Position numbers and translations under genes: made by a program. Positions 3,905 through 5,141 of a stretch of 5,141 nucleotides of DNA are shown one piece after another (within the stretch, counting starts at the first letter, position 1; the number at the start of each line of letters is the position of its first letter). The notes under the pieces are model-generated. The model did no database searches. It saw only the letters and a list, made by a program, of their open reading frames with translations, and was not told the DNA's origin. Source of the DNA: Nitrosopumilales archaeon UBA218 (lineage in GTDB: Archaea; Thermoproteota; Nitrososphaeria; Nitrososphaerales; Nitrosopumilaceae); NCBI GenBank assembly GCA_002499525.1, contig DAMC01000019.1, positions 1,327 through 6,467 of the forward strand, written 5' to 3'.

Positions 3905-4555
3905 TTAGTCCCACTTGGACCAAGCAGCCATCCATCTGTATGTCCATGTGTTCAGTTTGCATCCTAGAGCGGCAAAGGTTGTCGATAAGACAGCACCTGC
4001 ACCTGCACCGAGTGCTACTGGACTGTTATAGAATTTGCCCACTTGGGGTTCTATTGGAGTCATGTATGGGGCTAGCGTTGGTCTTGGATATTTGAATGCA
4101 GTCTCTAATGGGTCAGCGACAGTGATTAGGTTGACCATGTTGAACAGTGGTAAGGACATTCCTACCAACACACCACCGAATAGAATCAGTGAGTGTTTGT
4201 TCTTCTTTGTTGCCCAATATACTAAGTCGAGCAACATTGCTGATGGTAACCATACCGGCGTGACAATGAAGTCATATGGGTAACCGAGAGCAAACCATGC
4301 GCCTTTTGCGATCCATGTATACACGGTCATAATCAGCGCGTAGTATGTTGCGGTTCCTGGAACTCCTGTGAATGTCAGATAGTAGGTTGCACCTACGACT
4401 AACATCAATGATTGTGATATTGAGAATACCACATAAGAAGTCCATGCCCAGTCAGTGTAGAAGATGTAGTCTCCTGCGTTGATTGTTAGCAGGGTTGAGT
4501 TGACTGCAACGACTACTATGAATAAGTAGTGCGTACATCGTCTAAGCCAGACCAT
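3905..4555 (-). CDS. amoA: Ammonia monooxygenase subunit A (AmoA, 216 aa)
   Basis: AmoA is an integral membrane subunit of the archaeal copper-dependent ammonia monooxygenase, which oxidises ammonia to hydroxylamine. The product starts MVWLRRCTHYLFIVVVAVNS and ends YRWMAAWSKWD, the hallmarks of archaeal AmoA, and 216 aa is the usual length. Membrane segments are visible at about residues 9-27, 37-62, 70-92, 98-115, 121-145 and 177-198. Conserved stretches include NAGDYIFYTDWAWTSYVVFS, GVPGTATYYALIMTVYTWIAKGAWFALGYPYDF and FKYPRPTL. The start ATG at 4555 has a strong TATA box 27 nt upstream, so the mRNA is probably leaderless. The gene follows amoX after 118 nt and is richer in G+C than the rest of the window, as expected of a very highly expressed gene. 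Confidence 0.99.
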   Translation of the reverse strand: MVWLRRCTHYLFIVVVAVNSTLLTINAGDYIFYTDWAWTSYVVFSISQSLMLVVGATYYLTFTGVPGTATYYALIMTVYTWIAKGAWFALGYPYDFIVTPVWLPSAMLLDLVYWATKKNKHSLILFGGVLVGMSLPLFNMVNLITVADPLETAFKYPRPTLAPYMTPIEPQVGKFYNSPVALGAGAGAVLSTTFAALGCKLNTWTYRWMAAWSKWD

Positions 4556-4577
4556 ACTCGGTTGAATCAGTCTTGAA

Positions 4578-4586
4578 TATATAAAA
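4578..4586 (-). promoter_or_regulatory. Strong TATA box of amoA
   Basis: TTTTATATA on the minus strand is centred at 4582, exactly 27 nt upstream of the amoA ATG. It is the best TATA match in the window and indicates a promoter for amoA separate from that of amoX, with transcription starting at or next to the ATG. Confidence 0.7.
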
Positions 4587-4639
4587 TTTTAGACAATTTA
4601 TCACAAAGAAAACTATGCGATCATCACTTTTAGGTAATT

Positions 4640-4660
4640 GAAAAATGAAAATAAGAAAAG
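4640..4660 (-). terminator. T-rich terminator after amoX
   Basis: About 14 nt after the amoX stop the minus strand reads CTTTTCTTATTTTCATTTTTC. Repeated T-runs of this kind terminate archaeal transcription. Its place between amoX and the amoA TATA box suggests that amoX and amoA are largely separate transcripts. Confidence 0.5.
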
Positions 4661-4673
4661 TCAGGAACCTTCC

Positions 4674-5036
4674 CTAAGTTCCGATGAACAGGGAGATGAA
4701 TATTGTTCCAGCAGCGGTTCCGCCTAATGCTGCGGCAAGAATTGCGTTGCTCTTCTTCTTGGTACCTTCTTCCATTACTTTAACAGAGAACAGGTAACCA
4801 ATTGCTTCAATGATTGTCAGGATTATGAAGGCATAGTGACCACTTGGTGTTGGATAAGCCCATGGATAATAGAAATATCCAGCTGCTGTTCCCCCAAAGG
4901 TTGCCAACCATGCTGCAATGTAAGAGGCTGTGATGATGCCGATCATGTTTTCAACACGTCGTCCAATCATTTTCTCTACATCAGCACTTGATGCTCCGCC
5001 GGAGCCACCTGAACCAAATCCTTTTGGTAGAGTCAT
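4674..5036 (-). CDS. amoX: AmoX, small membrane subunit of archaeal ammonia monooxygenase (120 aa)
   Basis: AmoX (formerly 'orf38') is specific to ammonia-oxidising archaea. It lies between amoA and amoC in group I.1a and is now regarded as a real subunit of the archaeal monooxygenase complex. The product starts with a Gly/Ser-rich N-terminus (residues 6-17), then SADVEKMIGRRVENMIGIIT. Three hydrophobic segments follow at about 31-56, 67-88 and 97-118, the last two separated by a charged loop (KVMEEGTKKK). The length matches the family. The ATG at 5036 has a TATA-like box 28 nt upstream, and a TAG stop ends it 118 nt before amoA. Genes on both sides fit the amoA-amoX-amoC order. Confidence 0.95.
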   Translation of the reverse strand: MTLPKGFGSGGSGGASSADVEKMIGRRVENMIGIITASYIAAWLATFGGTAAGYFYYPWAYPTPSGHYAFIILTIIEAIGYLFSVKVMEEGTKKKSNAILAAALGGTAAGTIFISLFIGT

Positions 5037-5060
5037 TTGATTTACAAATCGATTATTGGC

Positions 5061-5067
5061 TTTTAAG
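5061..5067 (-). promoter_or_regulatory. TATA box of amoX
   Basis: CTTAAAA on the minus strand is centred at 5064, 28 nt upstream of the amoX ATG, and lies in the 90-nt gap after the presumed amoC stop. The spacing implies a leaderless amoX transcript. Confidence 0.55.
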
Positions 5068-5096
5068 TCTTTCTTAAAATCCTAGATTAGGTCGAT

Positions 5097-5119
5097 CTTA
5101 AAAATAAGAGAAGGAGGGT
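5097..5119 (-). terminator. Pyrimidine/T tract after amoC
   Basis: After the presumed amoC stop the minus strand reads ACCCTCCTTCTCTTATTTTT, a C/T-rich tract ending in five Ts. It may terminate amoC transcripts. On the plus strand it looks like a GGAGG ribosome-binding site, but I take that as coincidence. Confidence 0.35.
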
Positions 5120-5126
5120 ATGTCGT

Positions 5127-5141
5127 TTATGGGATTGCTCT
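5127..5141 (-). CDS. amoC: C-terminal end of AmoC (partial; last four codons)
   Basis: On the minus strand the window edge reads AGA GCA ATC CCA TAA, which is R-A-I-P-stop. From memory, archaeal AmoC (the ~190-aa membrane subunit of ammonia monooxygenase) ends in a very similar SRSIP-type tail. amoC is also the gene expected next to amoX in group I.1a, in the same direction as amoX and amoA here. Only 15 nt are visible, so the call rests on this short match plus synteny. The next gene beyond the edge would then be the body of amoC. Confidence 0.6.
   Translation of the reverse strand, partial: RAIP

Noticed and set aside
4035..4283. Plus-strand 82-aa frame
   Set aside because: Antisense to amoA; the open frame results from the G+C-richer codons of amoA.
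5113..5141. Possible rightward gene start (GGAGGG then ATG at 5120 or 5129)
   Set aside because: The minus-strand reading R-A-I-P-stop matches the expected amoC end and gene order. GGAGGG is too close to the first ATG, and the purine run is the complement of a C/T-rich terminator tract.
1..5141. CRISPR array, insertion sequence or toxin-antitoxin pair
   Set aside because: No regularly spaced repeats, transposase motifs, terminal inverted repeats or paired small genes were found on either strand.

Overview
The window is from an ammonia-oxidising archaeon (Nitrososphaerota/Thaumarchaeota), most likely the Nitrosopumilaceae, group I.1a. The evidence is a full-length archaeal amoA, the linked amoX, what looks like the last codons of amoC, and tRNA genes with bulge-helix-bulge introns and no encoded CCA. 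TATA boxes sit about 27 nt upstream of start codons or tRNA 5' ends, so many transcripts look leaderless. The DNA is A+T-rich, but the amo genes at the right are visibly richer in G+C.

Left part (1-1100). The first ~120 nt hold no gene I can support. A 38-residue membrane miniprotein gene on the minus strand (160-276) has its own TATA box and a T-rich tail. It is followed by tRNA-Ala(UGC) on the minus strand. Divergent from that tRNA is a rightward thioredoxin-fold protein of the PRX-like type, with a CNHC motif.

Middle part (1099-2925). tRNA-Ile(GAU) has a 15-nt intron and converges with a regulator. The regulator has an N-terminal helix-turn-helix and a region resembling a MerR/CarH-type cobalamin-binding module, but lacks the expected histidines. 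Divergent from it is a 128-aa protein with a ribbon-helix-helix-like start and a Cys/His cluster. Next come tRNA-Leu(UAA) on the minus strand, carrying two introns (one non-canonical, in the D arm), and tRNA-Thr(GGU) on the plus strand.

Right part (2925-5141). An orphan Dam-like (D12 class) DNA adenine methyltransferase with a TTG start lies on the minus strand. Upstream of it is the ammonia monooxygenase locus, read leftward as amoC (last four codons only), amoX, amoA. amoX and amoA each have a TATA box at leaderless spacing, and T-rich tracts follow the genes, so they look like separate transcription units.

No single feature is a new multi-gene system. The items most worth a second look are the miniprotein, the doubly interrupted tRNA-Leu, the apparently de-liganded cobalamin-type regulator, non-consensus T-loop bases in two tRNAs, and the very tight convergent packing of tRNA and protein genes.
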